DNA of 64,000 nucleotides, taken from contig NZ_JBBOSU010000001.1 in assembly GCF_038005225.1 (NCBI RefSeq), forward strand, positions 2,158,001 to 2,222,000. Direction: 5' to 3'. Position 1 is the stretch's first letter, and every line of letters begins with the position of its first letter. Position numbers and translations under genes: made by a program. The notes under the pieces are model-generated. The model worked only from the letters and a program-made list of their open reading frames with translations. It was not told the origin of the DNA and did not search any database. Source of the DNA: Solibacillus sp. FSL K6-1523 (GTDB taxonomy: Bacteria > Bacillota > Bacilli > Bacillales_A > Planococcaceae). Shown here piece after piece: positions 33,246 through 42,002 of the stretch.

Positions 33246-34697
33246 TTAGAAAACAAACGCATCCTCCGCTTCAAATAGCTCATTTACTTCCATTATATGA
33301 TCCGAAAATCTTTCGACTAACGTTAAATCTACGGCATTAAATAAATTCGTTAACACAATAGCCGAGCATTCAAATTGTTTTTGCTTTTTGATTTCATTAA
33401 ATTCATCGATAAAGCTCGTTGGTAAAAAGCTGGAGCCATCCGTGACAAATAAAATATCCGCCTTATTAAACTCATTTTTCAATAAAATATTCAATGCTTC
33501 TCGCAACGGGTGTTCATAGTTAGTGCCGCCACCTAAAAAACGTTCGCTAAAATCCATAATTTGTTGGGATGTAGCTTGTCCTCTTTTAAAGAGTTGTACT
33601 TCCCCAACACCACTTGCAAATGGAATAATGGCGAAATCTCTCTTTTGCTGCCGTGCAATCATAAGGAGCGTGATGCAAAAGGCTTTACTTTGCTCTTTTA
33701 TCGCGTTCATCGAGCTGCTTTCGTCCATGCAAATAATAATCGGTCCTCTCCCATTCTTCTCTTTCCCTTTTGTATCAAAGATAAACGTTTGTTGTTCCCC
33801 ATAGCGCCGTAAGAAATCAAGCTTACTCGAGGGTAAAATAAAGTTTGCAAGCTCCGATGGCAACAATCTCGAAACTTCCTGACCAATCGAAATATTTTGC
33901 CGCGCCATCGTTTGTTTTTCCTTCATCTTGTGCTTTTTATGCGCAATTTTTTTAAAACGTCCGACCATTTCCGCAATGAGGAGCAAGCTTTTATGCGCAC
34001 GAATTTTTTCAACTAATTCAAATTGATCTGTTAAAAGCAGCTGCTCTACTTTTTTCCCGTCCATCGTCCCTACAGCTACAATGGCATTTTTCGTGTGCAG
34101 AACTTTACTTTTATTGCTTGTAATGATCGAGCTAATAGAGACATCATCAAACTGGTTGATTTGGTTTTTTAGCTCTTCACGGGCTTGTCTAATTCTTTTA
34201 TTTTCTTTTTCGATGTCTTTTTGAAGGTGATATTGGTGGTATCTCGCTTCGTCTGAAAGTGTGGTGCCAGATTGGCTTTTTCGTAGTTGATTGAGTTGAT
34301 TTTGGATTAATTCTTTTACATGCTCGGCTGCCCTTTGTTGCTGCATCACTTGCGATTTTTGAAGGGTTGCTATCATTTGCTCCACCACTCCGACTGCCGT
34401 TAAAACACTGAGTAGTTCGTCGCCTTTCGTTAAAGTGTGCCAACGCCTGTACGCTTCATTTTTCAATAAATTGATGATAAAATCATGTTGGATTGCATCC
34501 TGTTCCATCACGTCTTTTACTTGCGGCTGTAATGCAAAAAAAGCCGTCCAGCAATCCCCAACTAAATTCGTAAAGCCTGGTAACATTTGCTCTCCTTCCA
34601 AACAGCATTCCCGCAGCATTGTCGCCATTTTTAGCAACGCATTAAAGCGCAATTGCTGATCCGTTGAAATATCAAAAATCGAATGACTATACAGCAC
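33246..34697 (-). CDS. VWA-domain protein, ViaA-like
   Basis: 483 residues. A helical N-terminal half, a basic coiled coil (about 155-190), then a C-terminal von Willebrand A domain (about 315-475). MIDAS residues are in CMDESSSM, with Thr in GGGTNYEHP and Asp in ILFVTDGSS. The preceding SRLLPSELANFILPSSKLDFLRRYGE matches the corresponding part of E. coli ViaA. GTG start with GGAGGG. It is 24 bp downstream of the RavA-like ATPase and certainly forms its operon partner. E. coli RavA-ViaA affects respiratory complexes, lipid binding and aminoglycoside uptake. The role here is unknown. Confidence 0.88.
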   Translation of the reverse strand: MLYSHSIFDISTDQQLRFNALLKMATMLRECCLEGEQMLPGFTNLVGDCWTAFFALQPQVKDVMEQDAIQHDFIINLLKNEAYRRWHTLTKGDELLSVLTAVGVVEQMIATLQKSQVMQQQRAAEHVKELIQNQLNQLRKSQSGTTLSDEARYHQYHLQKDIEKENKRIRQAREELKNQINQFDDVSISSIITSNKSKVLHTKNAIVAVGTMDGKKVEQLLLTDQFELVEKIRAHKSLLLIAEMVGRFKKIAHKKHKMKEKQTMARQNISIGQEVSRLLPSELANFILPSSKLDFLRRYGEQQTFIFDTKGKEKNGRGPIIICMDESSSMNAIKEQSKAFCITLLMIARQQKRDFAIIPFASGVGEVQLFKRGQATSQQIMDFSERFLGGGTNYEHPLREALNILLKNEFNKADILFVTDGSSFLPTSFIDEFNEIKKQKQFECSAIVLTNLFNAVDLTLVERFSDHIMEVNELFEAEDAFVF

Positions 34698-34721
34698 CGG
34701 TCTCCCTCCTTCCTCTGTTAC

Positions 34722-35843
34722 TTAAAAACCAATGACTTCTGTCGTCATTTGAAGTAGTCGTTTATGCATATCATTTTTTAATGTTTGTAATTCTGGACGG
34801 TTCGGTATTTGGCGATTCATATTTTGCACTTCTATAAATAGCGTTTTCCCTTGCATAAGGAGCTCGCTCAAAGCGGTACGTGCAAATGGCGTCTTGCTCA
34901 TCATCGTGCTTTGCGCATTCATTAAAATTCCTTCAAACTCATATTGTACACGGTGAATGAACGTTTCGACTGTATCAAAAGCCAGCTCATGAATAATTTC
35001 TTCTGTCCTCATTTTTTGATCAACCGTCTCCCATAATACATTCGCCAAAATGAGGACATCTTCCTGTTGGACTTCCATTCGGCTTGCCATGTAGGCTTTT
35101 GCTTTTAAAATGGATAATGATTGTTTAAAGCGGCGATCTGACGGGCGAATCCCTTCGTCATAAAGACCTTTGCGTATTTTCGCAATCGTTTTGTAAATCG
35201 TGTCTGAAATATGAATACGCGAAACATACGCTTGATGATTGGAAAGTTCCTGAAGTGTCATTTTTGGAATTCGTATCGGTTGCTCATCTTTTAACATCGC
35301 AACAAAGGCTGTATCTTCACGAATATAATTTACTTCATAACGCAATAAAAAACGGTCAAAAAGTGCCTCTAAGCCTTCCCCGTCCTCAATGTATTCATTC
35401 GAAGACCCGACTAATGTCATTAATGGAGAGGCAATCGGAACGCCGTTATTATAGTAAACACGCTCATTAATTAACGTTAATAAGGAATTTAAAATAGCTG
35501 AATTAGCCTTAAAGATTTCATCAATAAAAGCAAAATGAGCTTCTGGCAACATACTTTTTACATTTCGTTTATAAATGCCTTGCTCTAAATCTTTCAATGA
35601 CAACATTCCGAAAAGTTCTTCGGGTGTACTAAACGGTGTCAATAAATGCTGAAAATAATGGCTATCTTCTACAATTTCACCGAGCATCGCGGATAACGCA
35701 CTTTTCCCCGTCCCTGCAGGACCAATAAACAAAATATGTTGTTTTGAAAGAAGTGCAGTCAATAACGCCTCTATTTCAACTTCACGGTCAAAAAATTTCT
35801 CATTTAAATGTTGCTGGATCACAAGTAATTGTTTATTTAACAT
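34722..35843 (-). CDS. MoxR-type AAA+ ATPase, RavA-like
   Basis: 373 residues. N-terminal LNEKFFDREVEIEALLTALLS, Walker A GPAGTGKSAL (41-50), Walker B FAFIDEIFKAN, sensor 1 LVGSSNE and Arg finger region LFDRFLLRYEV. The stretch FSTPEELFGMLSLKDLEQG is diagnostic for RavA-type MoxR ATPases. The lid and a C-terminal helical region follow, shorter than the E. coli LARA-containing tail. MoxR ATPases remodel or activate client proteins together with a VWA partner, which here is the next gene. AAGGGGCG precedes the ATG. Confidence 0.9.
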   Translation of the reverse strand: MLNKQLLVIQQHLNEKFFDREVEIEALLTALLSKQHILFIGPAGTGKSALSAMLGEIVEDSHYFQHLLTPFSTPEELFGMLSLKDLEQGIYKRNVKSMLPEAHFAFIDEIFKANSAILNSLLTLINERVYYNNGVPIASPLMTLVGSSNEYIEDGEGLEALFDRFLLRYEVNYIREDTAFVAMLKDEQPIRIPKMTLQELSNHQAYVSRIHISDTIYKTIAKIRKGLYDEGIRPSDRRFKQSLSILKAKAYMASRMEVQQEDVLILANVLWETVDQKMRTEEIIHELAFDTVETFIHRVQYEFEGILMNAQSTMMSKTPFARTALSELLMQGKTLFIEVQNMNRQIPNRPELQTLKNDMHKRLLQMTTEVIGF

Positions 35844-36151
35844 ACGAAACGCCCCTTCCCTTCAAAACCGCACCTTAAAAGTGATTCAATGGTCCGCTTT
35901 ACTAAATTTTCACTTCTCTAGCGCTTTTTAAACATTTATATGATTTTTTTTGTCCATTCATTATTGAACACTCTGATTTCCTCGCTATTTTTTTAATAAA
36001 TGGACTCGCTTACACATATAAAGGTAAAACTGTAGTTGATACGTAATTAATGCTATTTTGCGATTTAAGCATCTAAATTTTCATCAACTTGATTAATTTC
36101 AGTAAAATTAGTGAATATAAATGGTAGAGCATGACGAGTAGGAGGTTTTTT

Positions 36152-38089
36152 ATGTCAATAATTAAAGTATCTACTTCTATTTTTTCCAAAATAAAAACGG
36201 TAAAACGCGCATTGGAAAAAGCACAGGGAGGCGATCAAATCCATCTTGCTGGTGGAAAATATAAGGAATCTATCACAATACTTGAGCATGTTACGATATG
36301 CGGTCATGTGACAAATCCTGTATTCGTTGAAGGGGTCATCATTATTCCAAAATCGGGCCATGCAACACTCGAAAATATGGCGATTTATCCAACGATGCAA
36401 ATTTTAGTAGAAGGTGAACTTACCGTCAAAAACTGTACATTTAATGGCTTATTGTCTAATGTTATCCTCTCACTCAACAGCGGAAAGGCAACGTTTGTAG
36501 ACTGCACCTTCTCCAATGCAAACGACATCGCAATTGCCCTAATCAATCAAAGTCATGCATCATTTATACACTGTACATTTGACAATAATGAAAAAGCACA
36601 TCTATTAGCAGAAAATTCGACCGTTGAAATTAAAAATAGTGAATTTTCAAATGCACGTCATGCGATATGGGCAAAAACGCAGTCGCATATTTCAACCGAA
36701 AATGTCAAAATTCATAACCATTCCGGCACACAAATCATTGTTCAAAGCGAGTCTACGTTAACCGATTGCGGAAGTACGATTGAGCATGGAGATGGCAATG
36801 GGATTTATGCAACTGAACATACATTGGTCACGCTTACCGAAACAACGATGCAACATCATCACTTGCCACAATTATGGATTCAAAAGAGTAAATTTCAGCT
36901 CGATCGTTGCTTCATTCAACACGGGCAGGAATCTGGATTAATGCTAAGGGAATTCGCTGAGGGAACCATTTCAAATACGCTTTTTTCCTCCCACAGCATT
37001 GCAAATATTCAGCTGACAATGGAATCGTTGCTTCACATGACAGACTGCCAAATCATAAACTGCCAAGGCGTGGGCGTACAAGTGCGGGAAAAATCAATTC
37101 TTAATTTTAGTCAAACAACCTTTGCAGCGAATGTCTTATCGCAATTATTTGTCACGGAAAAATCGATTTGCTCGTTAAAAGATTCCACGATTAAAGATGG
37201 CAAGCAAGTGGGAATCTTCGTGGAAAAAGAGGCTTCTGTATCGGTCGTCGCAAGCGTCATAACTAAAAACGACAATTCAGGAGCCACGGTCATTGGTGCA
37301 GAATTAGTGATGATGGAATCCGAATTAAGGAACAATAAAGGCAATGGGATACTCGCTGCCAATCAAGCCAACATGACGATTGAAAACTGTCAATTTCAAG
37401 ACAATTCCATGCCGCATATTGCAGGTAAAGAACAGGCAAACGTAGCTATTTCGAACAGTGAGTTTACGGGTGGGAAAAGCATTTTTATGTTGGAAGATTG
37501 TCAGTTGAATGTACATGATTCCACATTCAATAATGCTTTAGGTACACAAATTGAACTTGTTGGTCGGACGAAAGCAACCATTCATCGTTCAATAATTAGC
37601 GGCGGTACGGGTAATGCCATTAAAGTGCTGAAGGATGCGTCCCTCGAAATTTTTGAAAGTCAAATTTCCGCGCATCAAATGCCACAGATCGTCATTAATG
37701 ATAGCTCACTCATTTTTAAAAATAGTGAGTTGCTGCAAGGCGAGCGCAATGGATTCATTATCGAAAATAATGCGGAAGCGTTCATCCAAGATTCGTTTAT
37801 TTCCAACCATAAGTACTCGCAAATTTGGATGGACACAGATTCCACCGTCGAGCTTTCTGCTACTCAAATTACAGAAGGTCATGAATCGGATTTTTATGTA
37901 CAAAACCACTCTTCTCTTCATGCGACCGATTGTATCATTCAAAATGAGCGTTTTAACTACAATGTGCAAGCGATTAATCATTCCAAAATTGAACTTGTTC
38001 GAACATCCGTTGAAAATTCATTTGGAGAAAAGTTTTATAGTGAAAATAATAGCCTCATCTCCCATACGTTTGATGAAGTGAATGAATAA
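36152..38089 (+). CDS. Right-handed parallel beta-helix repeat protein
   Basis: 645 residues made of about 25 short coils of a pectate-lyase-like beta-helix (repeating pattern such as ATFVDCTFSNANDIAIAL, ASFIHCTFDNN, VEIKNSEFSNA). The N-terminal part (VKRALEKAQGGDQIHLAGGKYKESITI) resembles the capping region of carbohydrate-active or adaptor beta-helices. There is no signal peptide, so it is probably cytoplasmic, unlike secreted pectate lyases. The ATG at 36152 follows TAGGAGG. An ATG at 36131 would overlap that site. It is divergent from the RavA/ViaA-like operon (308-bp gap without other features), so it may be a partner or client, which is inference. Confidence 0.87.
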   Translation: MSIIKVSTSIFSKIKTVKRALEKAQGGDQIHLAGGKYKESITILEHVTICGHVTNPVFVEGVIIIPKSGHATLENMAIYPTMQILVEGELTVKNCTFNGLLSNVILSLNSGKATFVDCTFSNANDIAIALINQSHASFIHCTFDNNEKAHLLAENSTVEIKNSEFSNARHAIWAKTQSHISTENVKIHNHSGTQIIVQSESTLTDCGSTIEHGDGNGIYATEHTLVTLTETTMQHHHLPQLWIQKSKFQLDRCFIQHGQESGLMLREFAEGTISNTLFSSHSIANIQLTMESLLHMTDCQIINCQGVGVQVREKSILNFSQTTFAANVLSQLFVTEKSICSLKDSTIKDGKQVGIFVEKEASVSVVASVITKNDNSGATVIGAELVMMESELRNNKGNGILAANQANMTIENCQFQDNSMPHIAGKEQANVAISNSEFTGGKSIFMLEDCQLNVHDSTFNNALGTQIELVGRTKATIHRSIISGGTGNAIKVLKDASLEIFESQISAHQMPQIVINDSSLIFKNSELLQGERNGFIIENNAEAFIQDSFISNHKYSQIWMDTDSTVELSATQITEGHESDFYVQNHSSLHATDCIIQNERFNYNVQAINHSKIELVRTSVENSFGEKFYSENNSLISHTFDEVNE

Positions 38090-38121
38090 GGTATTTTTTT
38101 TAGGTATTCATTAAAAACCAA

Positions 38122-38166
38122 AAGGCTGTTCAATCGTAGAACGTTTTTGAACAGCACTTTTCTTAT
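38122..38166. terminator. Bidirectional terminator
   Basis: Stem GCTGTTCA/TGAACAGC with A-rich and T-rich flanks, between two convergent genes. Confidence 0.7.
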
Positions 38167-39230
38167 TCCCTAATCCATTTCAGTTTTACATCATCTTCTA
38201 AACAACCGAGTTGATTGAAATGGCTCGCTATAATGTCAAAATAAATATTTTCATCTGCATTTACTTCGGCTTTACGTAGCGCATCATTAACGATATACGC
38301 GACATCCTCACCTAGTGCAAAAATTGTGTTGAAGGCACGTACGCGTATATTTTGGTCTATATCAAACAGAGCAAATAACAACTCATTAGTCGGAATTGGC
38401 TCACTAAAATGAGCATATGGATCTTCATAAGTTGCACAATAAATACGCTCTATTGCCTCCTCAAAGGTATCACCTAGTAATTCCCCCCCAGCAAAAATCC
38501 CCTTGTCCGTTTGCGAAAGATGAGCCAAATTAATTTCTTCAAAGTCCATATCTTTCACAATATAGTATTTGTCATTTTCGTTTAACGCCATAACATATGC
38601 ATCCCAAGTAGTAACTTCTCCTGGTTCAGTATAAATTGCTGGACGATACAAGTATTTTGCTGTCACATCTTTGAAGAAAATCGTCCACTGCGCATAAGGG
38701 CTACCAAAACTAGATAAAACTCGTAATGCAAATCCCCCCTCGTTCTCAATTAGTTCGTCATACACATAATAGCCTTCAAGCTTCCCTTCTGTTTGTGTAT
38801 CATGGAAAACTAACTGCACAATTGACTCGACTGTAAACCCACCACTCATATCTAATAGAAGCTTAAAATTATTTCCATGTTGCTCCGCATTTAAAATTTC
38901 ACCATCATGCAAAGATTGTAAAAAAATAGTTTGTGCAGATGGATTAAAGCGTTCAACAATGGCTTTACGCTTGTCATGTATCGCATTCCCCTTTGTTGTG
39001 AACTCCTCCACTGTCACATTGCACCATTCTTCAAACTCTTCCATTAAAATAACATTTCGAAACAGAGTTCGTTCAATAATTCCTGGCAGAAACTTTTGTG
39101 GTAAGACAACCATAAGCCTGGTTAGCTGCTCATATAGAATATCTTCAAATTCAGCATCAGGCTCTTCTTCAAATGGGTATGTAAATGCTGCGTCGAATTC
39201 TTCCTGTCGTTTACTTGTTAAGAAAAACAT
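38163..39230 (-). CDS. DUF4085-like protein
   Basis: 355 residues, soluble. The N-terminal two thirds (SKRQEEFDAAFTYPFEEEP to AKYLYRPAIYT) look like the DUF4085 family. The C-terminal 100 residues, with repeated helical pairs around FALFDIDQNIRVRAFNTIFALGED, resemble a HEAT-like or Imm30-type immunity region. Both calls are by general resemblance. The start was set at 39230, with AAAAGGAG 7 bp upstream. The much longer open frame upstream has no site. The toxin-immunity idea is unproven and no toxin gene is adjacent. Confidence 0.65.
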   Translation of the reverse strand: MFFLTSKRQEEFDAAFTYPFEEEPDAEFEDILYEQLTRLMVVLPQKFLPGIIERTLFRNVILMEEFEEWCNVTVEEFTTKGNAIHDKRKAIVERFNPSAQTIFLQSLHDGEILNAEQHGNNFKLLLDMSGGFTVESIVQLVFHDTQTEGKLEGYYVYDELIENEGGFALRVLSSFGSPYAQWTIFFKDVTAKYLYRPAIYTEPGEVTTWDAYVMALNENDKYYIVKDMDFEEINLAHLSQTDKGIFAGGELLGDTFEEAIERIYCATYEDPYAHFSEPIPTNELLFALFDIDQNIRVRAFNTIFALGEDVAYIVNDALRKAEVNADENIYFDIIASHFNQLGCLEDDVKLKWIRE

Positions 39231-39411
39231 CATTTCACTCCTTTTAAGTGAGTATACCATTCTAAGACCGTAGCTACGAAATCTTGTTTGCCATTGAAAT
39301 TCTTGAATAAAAAATGCTCTTATTACGCTAAAAATCGGTAGAAATAACACTGTAAATATTGGTGTGAAGTTCCATTTTTTTGATACAATGAGAAAATAAA
39401 CGAGGTGAATT

Positions 39412-39705
39412 ATGCTGTTATATTTTACATTTGACAACGAAATGCAATTATACTTTTTTATTTTAACTTTAATACTTACCTCCAAATTTCTTCTTCTTGC
39501 AATTTTTAAACGAAAAAGGCAATTACTTGAATTGATATCGAATGCATTTTTGCTTCTCTTTCTAATTACTGTCATTGTTCTTGAAAGAGAAGTTATTTTT
39601 TATCGTTTTAATTTTGTTAGCGTTTTTATTGTATTGATTCTAATTGTGTACTCTATTTACTTTCTTTTTCAGATTTTTAAATACACGAAAAAAGTACAAG
39701 ATTAA
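39412..39705 (+). CDS. Small three-helix membrane protein
   Basis: 97 residues with three hydrophobic segments (about 10-32, 42-58 and 65-88) separated by basic loops. GAGGTG lies 5 bp before the ATG and an extended -10 (TGATACAAT) about 25 bp upstream, which supports expression. Composition is strongly AT-rich (Phe, Leu, Ile). No family is recognised. Confidence 0.6.
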   Translation: MLLYFTFDNEMQLYFFILTLILTSKFLLLAIFKRKRQLLELISNAFLLLFLITVIVLEREVIFYRFNFVSVFIVLILIVYSIYFLFQIFKYTKKVQD

Positions 39706-39801
39706 TGACGTACAAATGACGCGATGGGCGAACAAATTAAAAGTCGTCTAGACACACTATATTGATCCTATTCATCTTAGTAAAATTAACCGAAATAATA
39801 G

Positions 39802-39846
39802 TAAAAGGACTTAGTTTTCATGTATAAACTAAGTCCTTTAATTGTT
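39802..39846. terminator. Terminator
   Basis: Perfect stem AAAGGACTTAGTTT/AAACTAAGTCCTTT with a 9-nt loop. The rest of the 39706-40024 gap shows no other feature. Confidence 0.8.
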
Positions 39847-40024
39847 TAAATAATTGCTAATGTATGGACCTATATTCCGTTATTACTAAATAGGCTTATA
39901 TTCTAGAAAAACCTGCAAACGATTTTACAATAATGATATAATGCTTTATTAGCGCGGACCTTGAGTATCATCGAATCGATTCTTGTTCTTACAATCTAAC
40001 CAAAACATGAAGGAGTTTAATCTA

Positions 40025-40768
40025 ATGCCATTAACATTCGCACATCCAGCTGCCGTATTACCTTTCTCTAGAAAAAGCAAATACATACATTTCCCTGCAC
40101 TCGTTTTAGGTAGTATGGCACCTGATTTTGAATATTTTTTAAGAGGGCAACCAGTCGGAGCAATTGGGCATACCTTTTCGGGATTTTTGACTTACAATCT
40201 CCCTCTCGTTGTATTCTTTTATTTCGTTTATCATTTCTTTATTCATCGAACGCTCTTTGATCATTTGCCAGTAGCCTTGCAAGACCATACAAAAGGGCGT
40301 TTGCATACGAATTACGCACTAAGAGTGAGCATTTTTATGTATTGTGCTTTATTAGGAATGTTAACGCATGTAACATGGGATTCTTTTACACATAAATATG
40401 GCTATATGGTTCAGAAATTCCCTACGATTTTAGCAAATACGTTTACAATTTCCGGTTTTGATATCCCATTGTATAAATTTTTACAGCATGGGAGTACATT
40501 ATTCGGATTAATTTTAATCGTGAGTTATTTGTATGTTAGGGCTTCATCACAAAAACAAAAAAAGACGAACATCCAGACGAAACAAAAACTCTTCTTTTGG
40601 CTATCTCTTATACTTTTAACACTAGTCATCGTATTTTTCTGGTATATCATCGACTATATTTCAATTTTAAGTTACGGAATCGTTGTCGTTCGGATAATCG
40701 ATTCATTTTTTATTAGTTTATTTATTACATCACTATTTTATAAATATGTACTAAAAAGAAAGGAATAA
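40025..40768 (+). CDS. DUF4184-family membrane protein
   Basis: 247 residues. The N-terminus MPLTFAHPAAVLPF with LVLGSMAPDFEYF and the His/Asp-containing LTHVTWDSFTHKYG are hallmarks of DUF4184, which resembles metal-dependent membrane hydrolases (YdjM/LexA-regulated type). There are about five membrane helices. AAGGAG precedes the ATG at 40025. Upstream in-frame codons lack a site. Function is unknown. Confidence 0.87.
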   Translation: MPLTFAHPAAVLPFSRKSKYIHFPALVLGSMAPDFEYFLRGQPVGAIGHTFSGFLTYNLPLVVFFYFVYHFFIHRTLFDHLPVALQDHTKGRLHTNYALRVSIFMYCALLGMLTHVTWDSFTHKYGYMVQKFPTILANTFTISGFDIPLYKFLQHGSTLFGLILIVSYLYVRASSQKQKKTNIQTKQKLFFWLSLILLTLVIVFFWYIIDYISILSYGIVVVRIIDSFFISLFITSLFYKYVLKRKE

Positions 40769-40839
40769 TGACTGCCTTTCATTTGCAAAGTACTCAATTT
40801 ATGAGAAAATAGATTGTTAGAAAGGAAGATGTACAAATT

Positions 40840-41949
40840 ATGACCACTTTAACTAAAATCACGCCGAGCTACGATCCGTGGGAAGCGTATTTAGATATCG
40901 AAAAACATGGGCAAATGACCCTATCGAATATTGAATTTACAACGACGAATCTTTGTAATATGCGCTGTGCACATTGCGCGGTCGGTTATACGCTCCAAAC
41001 GAAAGATCCAGACGCTTTACCAATTGAGCTCCTAATACAGCGCTTAGACGAAATTCCACATTTACAAACGCTCTCTATTACTGGGGGCGAGCCAATGATG
41101 AGTAAAAAGTCGATTCAAAATTATGTATTACCATTACTAAAATATGCGCATAAGCGCGGCGTCCGAACACAGATGAACTCCAATTTAACGATGGACGGTG
41201 CACGTTATTTAGAAATTGCGCCGTATTTAGATGTACTACATATTTCGCATAACTGGGGAACGATTGAGGAATTTGTGGAGACTGGCTTTGCGATGATGGA
41301 CCGAAAACCAACTGTGGAGCAAAGAGCGGCCCTGTTCCAACGCATGATTGATAATTCAAAAATGCTTGCAGAAAATGGCGTGATGGTATCCGCTGAAACG
41401 ATGCTTAACAAAAAAACATTGCCTTATTTAGACCATATTCACCGCCAAATTGTGGAGGAAATGAAGTGCGCAAGACATGAAATTCACCCTATGTACCCTT
41501 CTGATTTCGCCTCTACCCTTAGTTCGTTATCTCTAGAAGAAACACGTGAAGCGATTCATCAAATACTCGATGCGCGCGATGAAAATACGTGGATGTTATT
41601 TGGGACGCTCCCATTCTATCCATGTAGTTCAAATGAAGAAGACCAAAAGCTATTACAAAGGCTACGTGAGGCAAAAAACGTCACATTACGTAATGATCCC
41701 GATGGGCGCTCGCGTTTAAATATTAATATCTTTACAGGCGAGGTCATCGTGACAGACTTTGGCGATACGCCAGCACTTGGCAATATTCAAAACGATTCTC
41801 TGCCAGCCGTATTTGATAAATGGCTTGCTACAGACATTGCGAAAAGCTTAAACTGCCACTGTCCTGCTGTAAAATGCTTAGGCCCTAATGTGTTAGTTAA
41901 AAATATGTATTATCAAGATGAAGCTTTTATTAGTGGTTCTGCTAAATAA
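40840..41949 (+). CDS. yfkAB: Radical SAM protein YfkAB
   Basis: 369 residues. The radical SAM cluster motif CNMRCAHC (about 38-45) is followed by SITGGEPMMSKKS. A C-terminal CHCPAVKC provides the CxCxxxxC motif that gives the family its name and likely binds a second cluster. Full-length agreement with Bacillus YfkAB, a single fused protein. Substrate unknown. AAAGGAAG precedes the ATG. It lies 70 bp after the DUF4184 gene on the same strand, with its own terminator. Confidence 0.95.
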   Translation: MTTLTKITPSYDPWEAYLDIEKHGQMTLSNIEFTTTNLCNMRCAHCAVGYTLQTKDPDALPIELLIQRLDEIPHLQTLSITGGEPMMSKKSIQNYVLPLLKYAHKRGVRTQMNSNLTMDGARYLEIAPYLDVLHISHNWGTIEEFVETGFAMMDRKPTVEQRAALFQRMIDNSKMLAENGVMVSAETMLNKKTLPYLDHIHRQIVEEMKCARHEIHPMYPSDFASTLSSLSLEETREAIHQILDARDENTWMLFGTLPFYPCSSNEEDQKLLQRLREAKNVTLRNDPDGRSRLNINIFTGEVIVTDFGDTPALGNIQNDSLPAVFDKWLATDIAKSLNCHCPAVKCLGPNVLVKNMYYQDEAFISGSAK

Positions 41950-41956
41950 ATAAAAC

Positions 41957-41999
41957 GAAGCCGCAAGTGTAAGGAAATGGTCCTGTACTTGCGGCTTTT
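41957..41999. terminator. Terminator between yfkAB and the GTPase gene
   Basis: Stem AAGCCGCAAGT/ACTTGCGGCTT, followed by TTTG on the plus strand, close to both convergent stop codons. Confidence 0.85.
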
Positions 42000-42002
42000 G
42001 TA

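Noticed and set aside
38163-39575. 470-codon version of the DUF4085-like gene
   Set aside because: A strong ribosome binding site lies before 39230. The N-terminal extension is basic, lacks a start site and overlaps the promoter of the divergent gene at 39412.
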